A DNA stretch of 22,358 nucleotides from Isohypsibius dastychi (GCA_034696485.1 JAQIWT010000360.1:1-22358), one strand, 5' to 3'; shown: positions 10,524 to 19,228, counted from the first letter of the stretch. The notes: generated from the sequence alone by a model not told the origin. Numbers and translations: made by a program.

Positions 10524-11582
10524 TCTTACACGAGTACATTCAGCAAAGTCATCAATTACGGAAAACCAGATCTGGCAGTATTTTATAATTATTGATAATT
10601 TGGACCCTGCCATATCGAATCGGTTATATCGACCAAAATTGCATATTATCATGTATGGCGGGTTCATCACAGCTTTTTTCATTCCTGGATTCTTTTATGA
10701 TTTGAGGCTTATAACTACTTAGTATGCTGATATTCTCAAATTTTATGGAATGAATTTGTGATGATGAATCACCGATTTTTAGATGTCACAAATTCACAAC
10801 AGCATCTTAAACGAGGCGATTGACTTTTCACAACAGCGTTATTACGTATCGAGCCAAACAGCCTGGAACTGGCTCGTCTACAAGAAATTCAACGTTGTTT
10901 CAAGGTGAACAATAACGTGCTACGGTTATTACGGCAGTAAAAAAAGTTATATCCCAATAAAATTCGATGTTCCAAAAAACGTCTTTTTGACAGTTTAGCT
11001 ACGGCGATGGATATTGCTAAAAAGAGTGTGTGAGGAATCACTGAGTAAAGACAAACGAATGATGAAAATTCACCAGGACTTGGACGTATGTCAGGATAAA
11101 TAGAAAAAAAATCTCATTTTTTGATTTATATTTGGTAGCAAAGTTGATTTCAGGGAATTCTTCATTTTGTATTTCCGGTTGTTAAAACAATTTTGGTAAT
11201 AACAGACCGGTTGATTTGGCAGAATTAAAATTTGAAAAAACAAAATCGTGTAGAATTTAGACGAAAACAACAAAGAGAAGCTCAGTACCATTTGCAAGTC
11301 GTTATATCATACATATGGAGCGATGAAACAATGTTGTGGGGATGCTAGAAGATCTATGAGCGAGACTCAAAAAATTCAGGAAATCATAACAAACATTTTC
11401 AACGTACATCACTATTTTTGAGGACGAGAAATAATAGAGCAAAGGATAGTAGATCGGACGGTTAACACAAACTCCTGACTGAAGAAAAAATGAAAGAAGG
11501 ACACAACAAAGATGTCCGAAATGAATGTCGAGAATCGAAATAAAACAGAAAACAGAAAACATGGCGAATGTGTTGGGTGGGG

Positions 11583-11640
11583 TAATGAATGGGTGAGCAT
11601 GTGGACGAGTAGGTGAGTAAGTGGGTGGGTGAGTGGGCGA
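11583..11640. repeat. Second GTGGGTGAGTGGGCG minisatellite-like array
   Basis: A degenerate run of GTGAGT/GGGTG units ends GTGGGTGGGTGAGTGGGCGA, closely like the array at 10001-10069, so it is probably the same repeat family. Confidence 0.65.
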
Positions 11641-11667
11641 AATTAAACGTGAGCGAAAGGCATTTGG

Positions 11668-11769
11668 TAGAGACCAGACAGACTTTTGGGAGAGAGTCTC
11701 CAAAAGTACGGATTTGCAGTGAGGCGTGGCCCGTCCCATTGTAAATCGATAGAGACCAGAGAGACTTTT
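11668..11769. repeat. Direct repeat TAGAGACCAGASAGACTTTT with internal hairpin
   Basis: The 20-mer occurs at 11668-11687 and 11750-11769 with one difference. The first copy runs into a near-perfect hairpin (ACTTTTGGGAGA ... TCTCCAAAAGT, about 11682-11706). It looks like the ends of a short repetitive element. Confidence 0.65.
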
Positions 11770-11823
11770 TGCTAATTTTCCTAACATTACTTCAAGAGGC
11801 CAATATGTGTTACGCTGTAAAGT

Positions 11824-11851
11824 CCCCCCGGGGGAGGGGGGGGGGAGGGGG
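11824..11851. repeat. C6-G5-A-G10-A-G5 tract
   Basis: A G-rich tract with a C6 run in front; prone to quadruplex or hairpin formation. The stretch 11852-12190 is G-rich with no clear gene. Confidence 0.9.
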
Positions 11852-12079
11852 CGAAAAATGTGAAAATTCTACCGGAAAACAATAAACTTAGTAGAAACCC
11901 CCACATTCTAGGGCGTAGAGGGGGGTGACTTCCAGATTACAGAGGGGTTGCATTCTGGGGCAAAAGGAGGGTTTGATCATATGGAAGGGACGAGCGGAGG
12001 TCTAAGGTCGTTTGGAGCGGGACGACCTGGAGACTGGCATCCGTACGCAACTGCTATGATTTCATTGATAAAATCAGTG

Positions 12080-12096
12080 AGGCCCCAATGGGGCCT
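12080..12096. repeat. Perfect 8-bp inverted repeat, 1-bp loop
   Basis: AGGCCCCA and TGGGGCCT flank a single A. Too short to assign a function. Confidence 0.7.
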
Positions 12097-12190
12097 GCTT
12101 GTTTTTATGGTCTGATGTGGTGTGCAAATTTTATGAAGAACAGAGTTCCGCGAAAACAAGCTGCACACACAGTGTTTTTTATTTAGTTGA

Positions 12191-12964
12191 TTACATTCGG
12201 AGATTTTTGAAAGCGGAAGGCAAAACTGGGTAGAATCTCGAAAGATCATAAACAGAAATACTATTCCATTTTCGAGTAGGGCGCTTCGTTGACACAAAAC
12301 GTCCAGCTGCAGCCTCCTTCTCCTTTCGGCGTCGACGTTGTTGCTCACGAATTTGTTTCTCGGCAATCTCAAGTTCAATATCAGAGTTCGTATCCACCTA
12401 ATCTATATCACCACAAAATTCCAGAAATTAGAAATGAACTATGTTTCAGAGAACTTTGAACTTTGATCTCAAATTTCGAGGATTGTGAATCTTACCTTGT
12501 GTCCGCAAAACTGTTCGAATTGACAATTTCATCCAAATTAGAATCATCAGACTCTTCCTCGTTTCCGGAAGATTACACGATATCTCGAGTGACACGTTCT
12601 TGCCGTTCTTTGTCGTTGCCGTGGTAGACAATTTCTGGTTCTTCCTCCTCATCCTCATGAACTTCGACTGCTTCACCGTCGATCAACCCATCATGTTCGT
12701 CATCTTTGATAAGTTCCTTGTCAACATTCCAGAAATCGTCAGGAATGAATTCAACGGCAACGTGTTCAGGCCTTCCCGGCTCCTCGATGAATTCGACGCA
12801 CGACATGAATGCCTTGTCATCTCCTCAGTTTTCTCCGTCATCCAAGACTCTGGAAAGTCGAGAGATATTAGGAACTGCACAGTGAATAAATAAACAGAAT
12901 GACATAATGAAACGAACTCAATGGAAGAATCAGACGGACTGACACGAATTTTCACACGACACAC
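12191..12964 (-). pseudogene. Acidic, probably nuclear protein gene with in-frame stops
   Basis: One minus-strand frame reads an acidic protein through about 12850-12487 (EFIPDDFWNVDKELIKDDEH, then VHEDEEEEPEIVYHG, then NEEESDDSNLDEIV). It is interrupted by in-frame TGA (12827-12825) and TAA (12575-12573). A good GTAAG donor follows near 12487, and a downstream exon about 12395-12250 reads a basic, charged helix (EIAEKQIREQQRRRRKEKEA). A TTTCCAG acceptor lies before the first acidic segment. No family is recognised; the composition suggests a chromatin or transcription-related protein. Phases across the last intron do not fit cleanly, which also argues for decay. Alternatively the stops are bypassed by unseen splicing. 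Confidence 0.4.
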
Positions 12965-12971
12965 AAGACAA

Positions 12972-13071
12972 TGACGTCACGCTTTGATAAACAAACTTTC
13001 ACGTTTAGACACGAAAACGAGTTGCTCCAATTGTTGTCATATTTAAGATCACATGGACTGATCTGACGTCA
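12972..13071. promoter_or_regulatory. Two palindromic CRE/ATF sites (TGACGTCA)
   Basis: Full TGACGTCA palindromes lie at 12972-12979 and 13064-13071, just upstream of the 12964 Met of the acidic gene on the minus strand; related GACGTTCGTCACG follows near 13079. Such clustering suggests a bZIP-bound promoter, though no experiment is implied. Confidence 0.35.
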
Positions 13072-13224
13072 CGCCATGACGTTCGTCACGCAGCCTCACG
13101 GTTGGTCGGGTAGACAATAGAGCGTGTGCAAAAATCACAAGCATTTTCGTCAAATTTCGTTCAGTTTTTCTCGGTTGATGCCTAATTGAACCTGCTGAAC
13201 ATGCGTCGTGGTTATTTTCCCAAA

Positions 13225-13930
13225 TTAGAGTTGTTGGAAAAATGTGGCATTCTCAGCAGCAATTAGAATTTGTCCAACGGTGAGAAAGAGAATAAAAACG
13301 ATGATCAAAACAACTGTCAATGTTCCCGTTTCCAGCTTCTCATCAAAGGCTTCCTTGACAAGTTCGCCTCAACCTTCGTCGCAGTTGTTGTGAGCACATT
13401 CTGGACTGACTTGGGCATTGGCAGCTTGGATGTCGTCATTGTCCTGGAAATTTCCCGGAGTGAACAGTTTCTTGCGACAGAAACAACGCAGAACGTCGAA
13501 TGATCCTAACAAAAACAAAAACTGAGTGTGTGGGTTGAAAATACCTGTAAGGTAGAGCCCGTAATATGTCAAGGAATCCAAGCTCAGCCGATGATTCGGA
13601 AACTTGAATCGGTAAATTGTGTCCAGTCGCACGTTCGGGATTGATAAATCAGCTTTGTCATCTCTCAAATAAAGAACATACCTTCCTGAAGCAAGTCTGT
13701 CCTTGATCGGTGCGTTCGAAGGATGAATTTCATCACGGTCACACACAACAGTTCCGGATGCAACAGGCTTCATTGCACAACTGGATGTCCGGGGATGGTG
13801 TTAAATCAAAATGGAACTTCTTGTAGGTGATTATTAAATGGTCTACTCACGAGCTAGCAACATTCATAGCGTATGCTTGAAGCAAAGTTTTGATTTGTTT
13901 GCTCAGTTGACGAAACTCCAGATTGGTCAT
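13225..13930 (-). CDS. Cys-rich, tail-anchored protein with an in-frame TGA, unrecognised
   Basis: Minus-strand exons 13930-13851 (MTNLEFRQLSKQIKTLLQAY), 13780-13545 and 13505 onward. The first intron (70 bp, GTGAGT...CAG) joins in phase 2. The second is only 39 bp (GTATTT...GTTAG) and in frame, so it could also be read through. The middle reads GRYVLYLRDD and YRFKFPNHRLSLDSLTYYG, then cysteines RCFCRKK and PECAHNNC that could bind zinc. A TGA stops the frame at 13371-13369, but the same frame stays open for 47 more codons with a clear membrane helix (TLTVVLIIVFILFLTVGQIL) before TAA at 13227-13225. The TGA may be a decay mutation (CGA to TGA), readthrough, or the true end. The gene diverges from the packaging ATPase remnant 226 bp away, so it could be host DNA or element cargo. 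Confidence 0.55.
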
Positions 13931-14156
13931 TATGACATCATCGAACCGTGTGACGTATCATTCTGGAGGTTAAACACTTTGGTGGTATGATTTGTGTCTC
14001 CGCTGAATTTAACATCCACAAGAAAAAGGTCTGACACAAACCACGATTGAAATCGAGAGAATTACAAGCAAAGTTATAACGCAGCAGCAAGATGAATCGA
14101 TGATGGAAACTTGCATCAAGGTATGATATTCCTTGATGGCACACGTGTTTTGAAAA

Positions 14157-14855
14157 ATGTTTTCAACGCTAGATTTCGACACGTGGTTCAAAACATTATT
14201 CGGAGCTGTGGTCGTTCGACCAACAATGTCCGTAAAGAGCGTTTTTGTGTAAAACCTCATTTATCTAAGTGATCAGATGGTTGAGTTGCTTCCAGAAAAA
14301 AAAGTCTACTGCTATGGGGAAAGGCAACCTGGATTTGACAAATAACAGAAAGAGCGCGGCTCAATCGTTGAGTTTCACAAGGGCTTGAATCAAGTATTCG
14401 ATGACGATGACTTTGTGCGCCCTGAAACTCGCACCCTGTGGATACTTGATGATTTTGCTCAAAGAATGTCCAACAATCCAAAAGCATCTGAATTTTTCAC
14501 TCAGGGAATTCATCACAGGGAAGTCTAAGTGATCTTGATTATGCAAAATTTGTACAAGCAGGAAAATAGCATGAGAGACATTTAGCTGAATTCGCAGTAC
14601 CTTATCTTGCTCCGAAATGTGAGGGATGGCAACCAGATCAAGACATTGATTAGACAAACTGGACTATCACATTCACCAGATGCGTACGACAAAGTTACTT
14701 TAGAGCCATTTCAACTGATCATCACTGACATGAAACCAAACACGCCCAACTAGTTTAGAATCAGATCACACTGCGTGCCTGGTGAATATACAACTGTTTA
14801 TGTCAACAAGGCTGCAAAAGTTCTACCACCATGTCGACGAGCGTCCAAGAAGTGA
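14157..14855 (+). pseudogene. Polinton/Maverick packaging ATPase (A32/FtsK-like), copy 1, five stops
   Basis: DNA-packaging ATPase of Polinton-type virus-like transposons (FtsK/HerA superfamily), which pumps DNA into the capsid. One frame from ATG 14157 to TGA 14855 (233 codons, about full length) shows the family in order: Walker A position near residue 23 (RPTMSVKS, both key glycines lost), Walker B LWILDDF at 14436, then FFTQGIHH, ILIMQNLYKQ and LNSQYLILL. There are no frameshifts, but stops lie at 14250, 14343, 14526, 14583 and 14751. The end overlaps the next ORF (ATG 14831). Walker A loss plus five stops mean it is dead. Compared by eye, it is clearly related to the copy at 17.6-18.3 kb but strongly diverged. 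This is an old virus-like element copy, described only. Confidence 0.85.
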
Positions 14856-15166
14856 CTCTTGTGATAATCACACTACAAAATCTGAAACCTAAACAGCGAA
14901 AAGCTGTTGTAGATTTCCTGAATTGTGACCACATGAAAGACCTGACAGAAGTTGCCGTTAGTACTGTGAAGTGAAGTGAGCCCTCGTCATCCGATCTAAT
15001 GCAGACATGTCGAAAGTGGAGGAGACCACTCGAGCTGCTGGCATTGAAGCGATACCCATCCGAGGAAAAAAAATATATTTTGCAACAGGGTGGATTTCTT
15101 GGTGCTGTACTCCTTATCCTTGCGTCTGTAGTTCGAGCTTCACTTGGAATTGACGGTACTCGATAA
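14831..15166 (+). pseudogene. Polinton small gene with GGF motif, copy 1
   Basis: This is the second gene of the Polinton block. It starts inside the end of the ATPase (ATG 14831) and runs in one frame to TAA 15164-15166 with one internal TGA (14972-14974). The N-terminal part reads LKPKQRKAVVDFLNCDHMKD, a helical pattern usual in this gene. The C-terminal part has basic residues, then YILQQGGFLGAVLLILASVV: a GGF motif followed by a hydrophobic segment, recalling adenovirus-type core or membrane-active peptides. The function in Polintons is not established; a small virion protein is an inference. The stop codon overlaps the start of the next ORF (TAATG). Confidence 0.7.
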
Positions 15167-15264
15167 TGGACGAGGACTACGTTCTTCCAAAACGGGCAAT
15201 TGATCAGAACATGGCAAAAGCTGAAATCAACAAGGAACCGCCGAAAGCTGTAGAAATTGCTTGA
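15166..15264 (+). pseudogene. Short ORF after the GGF gene, probable remnant of next virion gene
   Basis: A 32-codon ORF beginning MDEDYVLPKRAIDQNM overlaps the previous stop by TAATG, the compact spacing of viral genes. Polintons carry at this place a small-virion-protein gene whose start resembles this in length and charge, but the match is weak and the ORF ends early. 15265-15444 holds only broken pieces. Confidence 0.4.
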
Positions 15265-15444
15265 CGTTTCAACCCGTAGAATCCCAAAGCGAGGAGATAT
15301 CAGTGTCCGGGAGAAATCGATCTATTAGCATCTTTGCTTGAGAGGTTCTCGGCTCTGAAACTTAGATAAGCAAGCACTGAGAACCCCGGAAGTGCAAACA
15401 CGTCAAGAACTGTTGATAAGACGTTACCAAATCCGAAGCCAGCT

Positions 15445-16067
15445 ATGGAAAAAATGCATGTTGAACAAGTTATTGTGATAAGTAAACCATTTGATGCAAC
15501 ACCGAGACAATCCATGACCATCGAGTCACGCAAGCGAAAGCTCAACGGCAACCAAACGCAAGGTACAAAGCGCACCAAGGCCCAACCCAGAAATCAAAGT
15601 GCTGTGCCAGCGAGTAAAAAAAGGAGGTGAATGAAAGTCCCGATTCTAGACTAGCAAACTTTGGACCAGTGGATATTGAACTATTAGAGATTTTGACCGA
15701 CGGTGAAGAGATCAAAGAGGACGAGCCAATGATATCAAGAGAAAATCGCAAAGCAACAGATCGTGATGACCACATTTCAAAAAAAAATCAATTTGAACTG
15801 AATCGAAGAGGAAAAGCAGATTCTGCTGATAAACAGCCACGAAAGAAGAGAACAATTTCGCAATCGCTGAGAAGACCGTTTGGCAGCGTGACCAATCCAG
15901 CAGTGCAAGAACGAAAAGTTGAAAAATTAATCAAACATAAATTTGAGAAGATTGATGCATCAGCTTCTAATGTGTTACGTAAAAAGATTTGTCGGTTCTT
16001 CAGAATAAACTGTGTGTGGCAGTGCTGCAATAATGGACAAGTTATACAAAGACCCGAAAAAATCTAG
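15445..16067 (+). pseudogene. Basic DNA-binding-like protein, frameshifted
   Basis: Frame one (15445-15630) ends in a lysine/arginine-rich region (ESRKRKLNG, GTKRTKAQ, ASKKRR). At an A7 run near 15615-15621 the sense appears to pass to a second frame (15618-16067; no ATG at its start) that reads an acidic stretch (LLEILTDGEEIKEDE) and then KQPRKKR and a basic helix (ERKVEKLIKHKFEKI). It sits just before the integrase and overlaps its start. It may be a nucleoprotein-like gene or the N-terminal extension of the integrase; no family is certain. Confidence 0.4.
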
Positions 16068-16512
16068 AAGTTTAGCTGCCATAGACAGGTTGTGGAGAGC
16101 TGCAAATGTCACTCGAGGAGGAGCCAAAAGATACCCGGAAGAGAAGGACAAATTCCCAATTCACAAGCAAAGGAGGAAAAAGTCTCGTCGGAATCGGACA
16201 ATTGTGACTCAGTTCCAGCAACAGTACCAGATGGATTTGGCAGATTTGAGCAGATACAGAGCTCAGAACAACAATATCCGATTTCGGCTGATTGTGGTAG
16301 GCTGTTTCAGTCGCAGTGCGAGTGATCAAGCGGTCAAAGACAGAACAGGAAGCCAAATCAAGTCGGCTCTAAAAATTGTTTTAAGAGAACATGGCGAACC
16401 AGAGCGTATACAATCTGATAATGGTGAGACTTCATCGAACTTCAGTATGCACGGCTCAGCCCCTCAAGTGCAGGGCGGCAGTGACATACGCATTTTGAAA
16501 ATATTGAGATAG
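16033..16512 (+). pseudogene. Polinton rve-family integrase, truncated before catalytic Glu
   Basis: Retroviral-type (DDE, rve) integrase that inserts Polinton DNA. From ATG 16033 it reads LYKDPKKSRSLAAIDRLWRA and FPIHKQRRKKSRRNRTIV, the usual Polinton linker before the core. The core then follows: first Asp in YQMDLADLSRY, second Asp in RIQSDNGE. The frame soon leaves homology and stops at 16510-16512, so the third catalytic residue (Glu about 35 further on) and the rest are missing. The order of motifs and spacing identify the family well; the protein cannot be active. It marks the end of the first Polinton block; no terminal inverted repeats were recognised nearby. Confidence 0.85.
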
Positions 16513-16575
16513 AGAGGTATTAGATTATAGGTTTTGCAAAGGAATCAAAATTTAGGGATGTTTTTAGTTCTTTAA

Positions 16576-16940
16576 GCGATGAAGTTCGAAGGTTTTCCCA
16601 AGGCTCAACAAATCATCGGCAATCGGAAGAACCCGTCACAGGCTGCTTTTTTGGTCGGAGTAGAACTCTGTCATCACGACCGGATTCGGAAAATATTAGA
16701 GAGAAAGTGATGATTCAGGCGTTAAAACTGAAGTTCGACCAGCATCCAGATTTGGCTAAACAGCTTATTGCAACTGGAGAGCGCGAACTTGTGGAGAACT
16801 TGAAGACAGATTCTTGTTGGGAAGATGGAGGGGACGGATCGGGCAAATATCGATCGGTAGAGATGTTCATGGATCGTCGTAAGTGGCCTTTCTTAAAACA
16901 CAAGTGTAAGCTTGATTTAAAAAAGAACAGATTTACTTAA
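16576..16940 (+). pseudogene. NADAR (YbiA-like) domain, N-terminally truncated and frameshifted
   Basis: NADAR proteins are N-glycosidases acting on riboflavin intermediates or on ADP-ribosylated guanine in DNA. The first part (16576 to about 16650) reads AMKFEGFPKAQQIIGNRKNP. At a T6 run (about 16648-16653) homology shifts frame and goes on as VMIQALKLKFDQHPDLAKQL, ATGERELVENLKTD and CWEDGGDGSGKY. This follows E. coli YbiA closely, where the last motif is YWGDGG..GKGKN. The N-terminal third with the EHYFQ catalytic helix is absent, and the GKN Asn is Tyr. A stop (TAA 16573-16575) directly precedes. It lies between two Polinton-like blocks on their strand, so it may be their cargo. The lesion and missing start make it a pseudogene unless exons were missed. 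Confidence 0.82.
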
Positions 16941-17218
16941 ACGTGCGTTCAAACAGTTGACATGTGAATTGTTGTTTAATCCTACTGAATGCTTTTCAGT
17001 GTTTCACCATTTTTTTTATAATTGTTAACCTATATAGCGGCCAGTTCTCGTTGAAGTCAATGTCCACTTTCTATGTTTTTTGTGATTGTGTTCTCTCGTA
17101 GACTCAACATGATCGCATCAAATTATAAAAGCGTTTGCAGATATGAAAGTCTAAAATCTGGGTCTGTGTGCCAGTTCAAAACATAACCCATACTAAGCTC
17201 AGATCAAGAAGAATTATT

Positions 17219-17425
17219 CAGTATTTTGTTTCGATCAAAAGCTGTTTTTCTCTGTCAATCCAGGATTGGAAATATCGTTTTGATTGGTGGGAAGAGTGAG
17301 CAGAAGGCACACCAGATACTGATTCATACCTCAAAAGATTAGCTTTGATTGGAATCGACACTTCGTATTTTTTATTACAAGAGACAGAATATCGTGGCAA
17401 TGTTTGGCATCGTTACAAAAGATAG
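17219..17425 (+). other. Unassigned Trp-rich open segment with one TGA
   Basis: One frame reads SIQDWKYRFDWWEE, an in-frame TGA (17297-17299), then TPDTDSYLKRLALIGIDTSY and NVWHRYKR before TAG. It looks like decayed coding sequence rather than chance, but no family is recognised. It lies on the plus strand between the NADAR piece and the second ATPase, so it could be another element gene. Confidence 0.3.
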
Positions 17426-17619
17426 ACTTGACTCAGCTATCTTCAAAACAAGGAATGACTCATGAACCGGAAACGTCTCCGTCAGCCGCACGCTTCCGCA
17501 TCGAAGACTTGTAAGTCACTGCCAACATTTTCTGTTCAGTGAGAATCATGCTGCTCGGAGCAGAATCGATAATTTTTTGGAACAAAGCACTAAATCGCGT
17601 TCTATTGTTCTTGAAAGAT

Positions 17620-18255
17620 GGATTACATTGTCACTGATGTGAGATCCAGAATCCTTTTGGAGGTTTAATAGCTGGACCATCGCTTTTTGGCAAGACGAAT
17701 TTCATTTTTGACATGCTTGAGATCAATAGGGGGGGGGGGGGGGGAAGTTGTTCAATCTCGTTTCAACTAGATTTGTGAATTTTCATGGTATCTGGCAAGA
17801 AGCCTTGGAGAAGAAAAGAAATATCGAGTTTGTCGCTGGAATTGATAAAATTATTGATGACAGCTTTCGATTTGAGTCTGAAATCCATTCTGGATGATGT
17901 GATGCAAGAATTATCTGAGATTAAAAAAGCCGCATAATCGTTCACTCGAGATCTGCACCATAAAAACCATGTGACCGTATTTTTCGTGGTACAAAATCTA
18001 TTCAAACAAGGGCCTAGCATGCGTGATATTGTAATCAATTGTCATCAAAATCCGATCCTTTTCAAAACCTCATGAGATGCTTATAAGATCAAAGGTCTGA
18101 GTCGCCAACTGGGTTTCAAAAATATCGTTCCCGCGTACGAAAAAGCTATTCAGATGCCTTCTGGCTACCTGGTTATTAATCGACAAACATGGACACAGGA
18201 AGAGCTGGTTTTACAGTCTGATATACTCAAGATACACCGACTATTGAAAAAATGA
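17620..18255 (+). pseudogene. Packaging ATPase (A32/FtsK-like), copy 2, diverged and broken
   Basis: Second Polinton-type packaging ATPase. Walker A is intact (AGPSLFGKTNFI, 17671-17706), followed by a 16-G run that breaks the frame. Then IWQEALEKKRNIEFVAGIDK follows in another frame; a second shift near 17865 restores the first frame for Walker B (ILDDVM, 17887). The tail reads SFTRDLHHKNH, VVQNLFKQGPSM and GLSRQLGF, with stops at 17935 (TAA) and 18073 (TGA). Relative to copy 1 the order is identical but residues differ widely, so it is not a recent tandem duplicate. Its end overlaps the next gene's start (ATGA). Described as an old virus-like copy only. Confidence 0.8.
17729..17744. repeat. 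G16 homopolymer inside ATPase copy 2
   Basis: Sixteen consecutive G, placed exactly where the ATPase frame changes. Such runs change length easily and form G-quadruplexes. Confidence 0.95.
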
Positions 18256-18556
18256 GTTCGGAAGAGGTTATCAAGTTTGTTGAGATGATCGGTATGATGA
18301 CACCATGGCAGAACAAGATGTTTTTTATACTGTCTTGCCTACACAAATCAGGCTCCTTGAATGAGCGTGTCATAATCTCATGCGCAACCACACAGGGCTG
18401 ACGGCTGATCAAGTTAAAACAGCAGTCGAATATAAACGCCAAATCAGAATTCTGGCGAGTTAAGCATATGGTATCGAGGACAAACGTGGAATTGTTGATC
18501 AGAAAGGTGAATTTCTGAACGCAATAATACCAACTGTAGTCGCTCTAGCATCGTGA
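18252..18556 (+). pseudogene. Polinton small gene, copy 2
   Basis: ATG 18252 overlaps the ATPase stop (ATGA). The first part reads MMTPWQNKMFFILSCLH and GSLNERVIISCA, which lines up with LKPKQRKAVVDFLNCDH and MKDLTEVAVS of copy 1. After a one-base shift near 18400 the frame goes on through a basic helix and a stop (TAA near 18462), then GIVDQKGEFLNAIIPTVVAL, the counterpart of the GGF plus hydrophobic end in copy 1, and stops at 18554. The shared gene order, overlap and motif pattern support the call although overall identity is low. Confidence 0.6.
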
Positions 18557-18937
18557 TAGTGAACGTGATTTTTGTAACCTCAGAGCATCCGAACAAATAC
18601 TCCTGCGAAAGGTCAACAATGTGGCATTGTCCCACCAGCCGCAGCAAGCGGAAGGTTGGCAAAAAAACTGGAAAATCAGGGCGACAGGTGAGATTTCATT
18701 TTCAGCAGCATCATTCTTGTGGTGGACCATAAATTCTCTTCCCATTCAAAAGCTCTTCATCAAAATATAAATTCGTCATTGTTTCGGTCTGAGCCTGAAT
18801 GTTCTTCAGGAATTTCCTTATCATAGGAATTCCATGTCCTGTCTTGTTTCGGTGAGTTTGATAGAACAACTAAACTGAATTTTTTTTTTAAATGATGAAC
18901 AAGTGATTTGAGAAGATTCTCCGTGATTGTTACTTAA

Positions 18938-19228
18938 TATTCTGAAAGGAACTTTATTATACCCTGCATCAAGTTAGCCAGACCCGAACAAATCAAGGCT
19001 GGATTTGCAATACTCGACGAGGCGCACAAACTCCTTAAACGGAACGGAACACAGGTGTTTCATGCTGAGGATATTAAGCAGGTACGAAATGACTTGATTT
19101 TCTGCCGGGAATATTTTTTTCCTAGAACGCAATCTACTGATATAGTTGCTGAAGTGGAGAAAACCATCGAAGAAACGGATCGAATTTTGAATGGTTTATT
19201 TGCGGTCTTAACTATGTTCCCGCGTTAG
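18938..19228 (+). other. Helical ORF without start codon, intron-like insert
   Basis: An uninterrupted 96-codon frame reads IKAGFAILDEAHKLLKRNG and then STDIVAEVEKTIEETDRIL, strongly helical and possibly coiled coil. It has no upstream Met, so it would be an exon. Positions 19082-19125 look exactly like a 44-bp nematode intron (GTACG...TTTTTTTCCTAG), yet removing it shifts the frame into a stop, and reading through keeps it open. No family recognised. It may be a further gene of the second element or a host relic. 19229-20020 shows no gene. Confidence 0.4.

Noticed and set aside
11302-11787. 161-aa minus-strand ORF
   Set aside because: It runs through the minisatellite array (Pro/His/Thr-rich repeat translation) and the direct repeats; it reflects the repeats, not a gene.
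11977-12378. 133-aa minus-strand ORF with an appealing end
   Set aside because: It overlaps the better-supported basic exon of the acidic gene in another frame and has no motif.
15300-15775. Minus-strand ORFs over the basic-protein region
   Set aside because: They are antisense to the Lys/Arg-rich Polinton ORFs; hydrophobic antisense of basic/acidic coding is expected.
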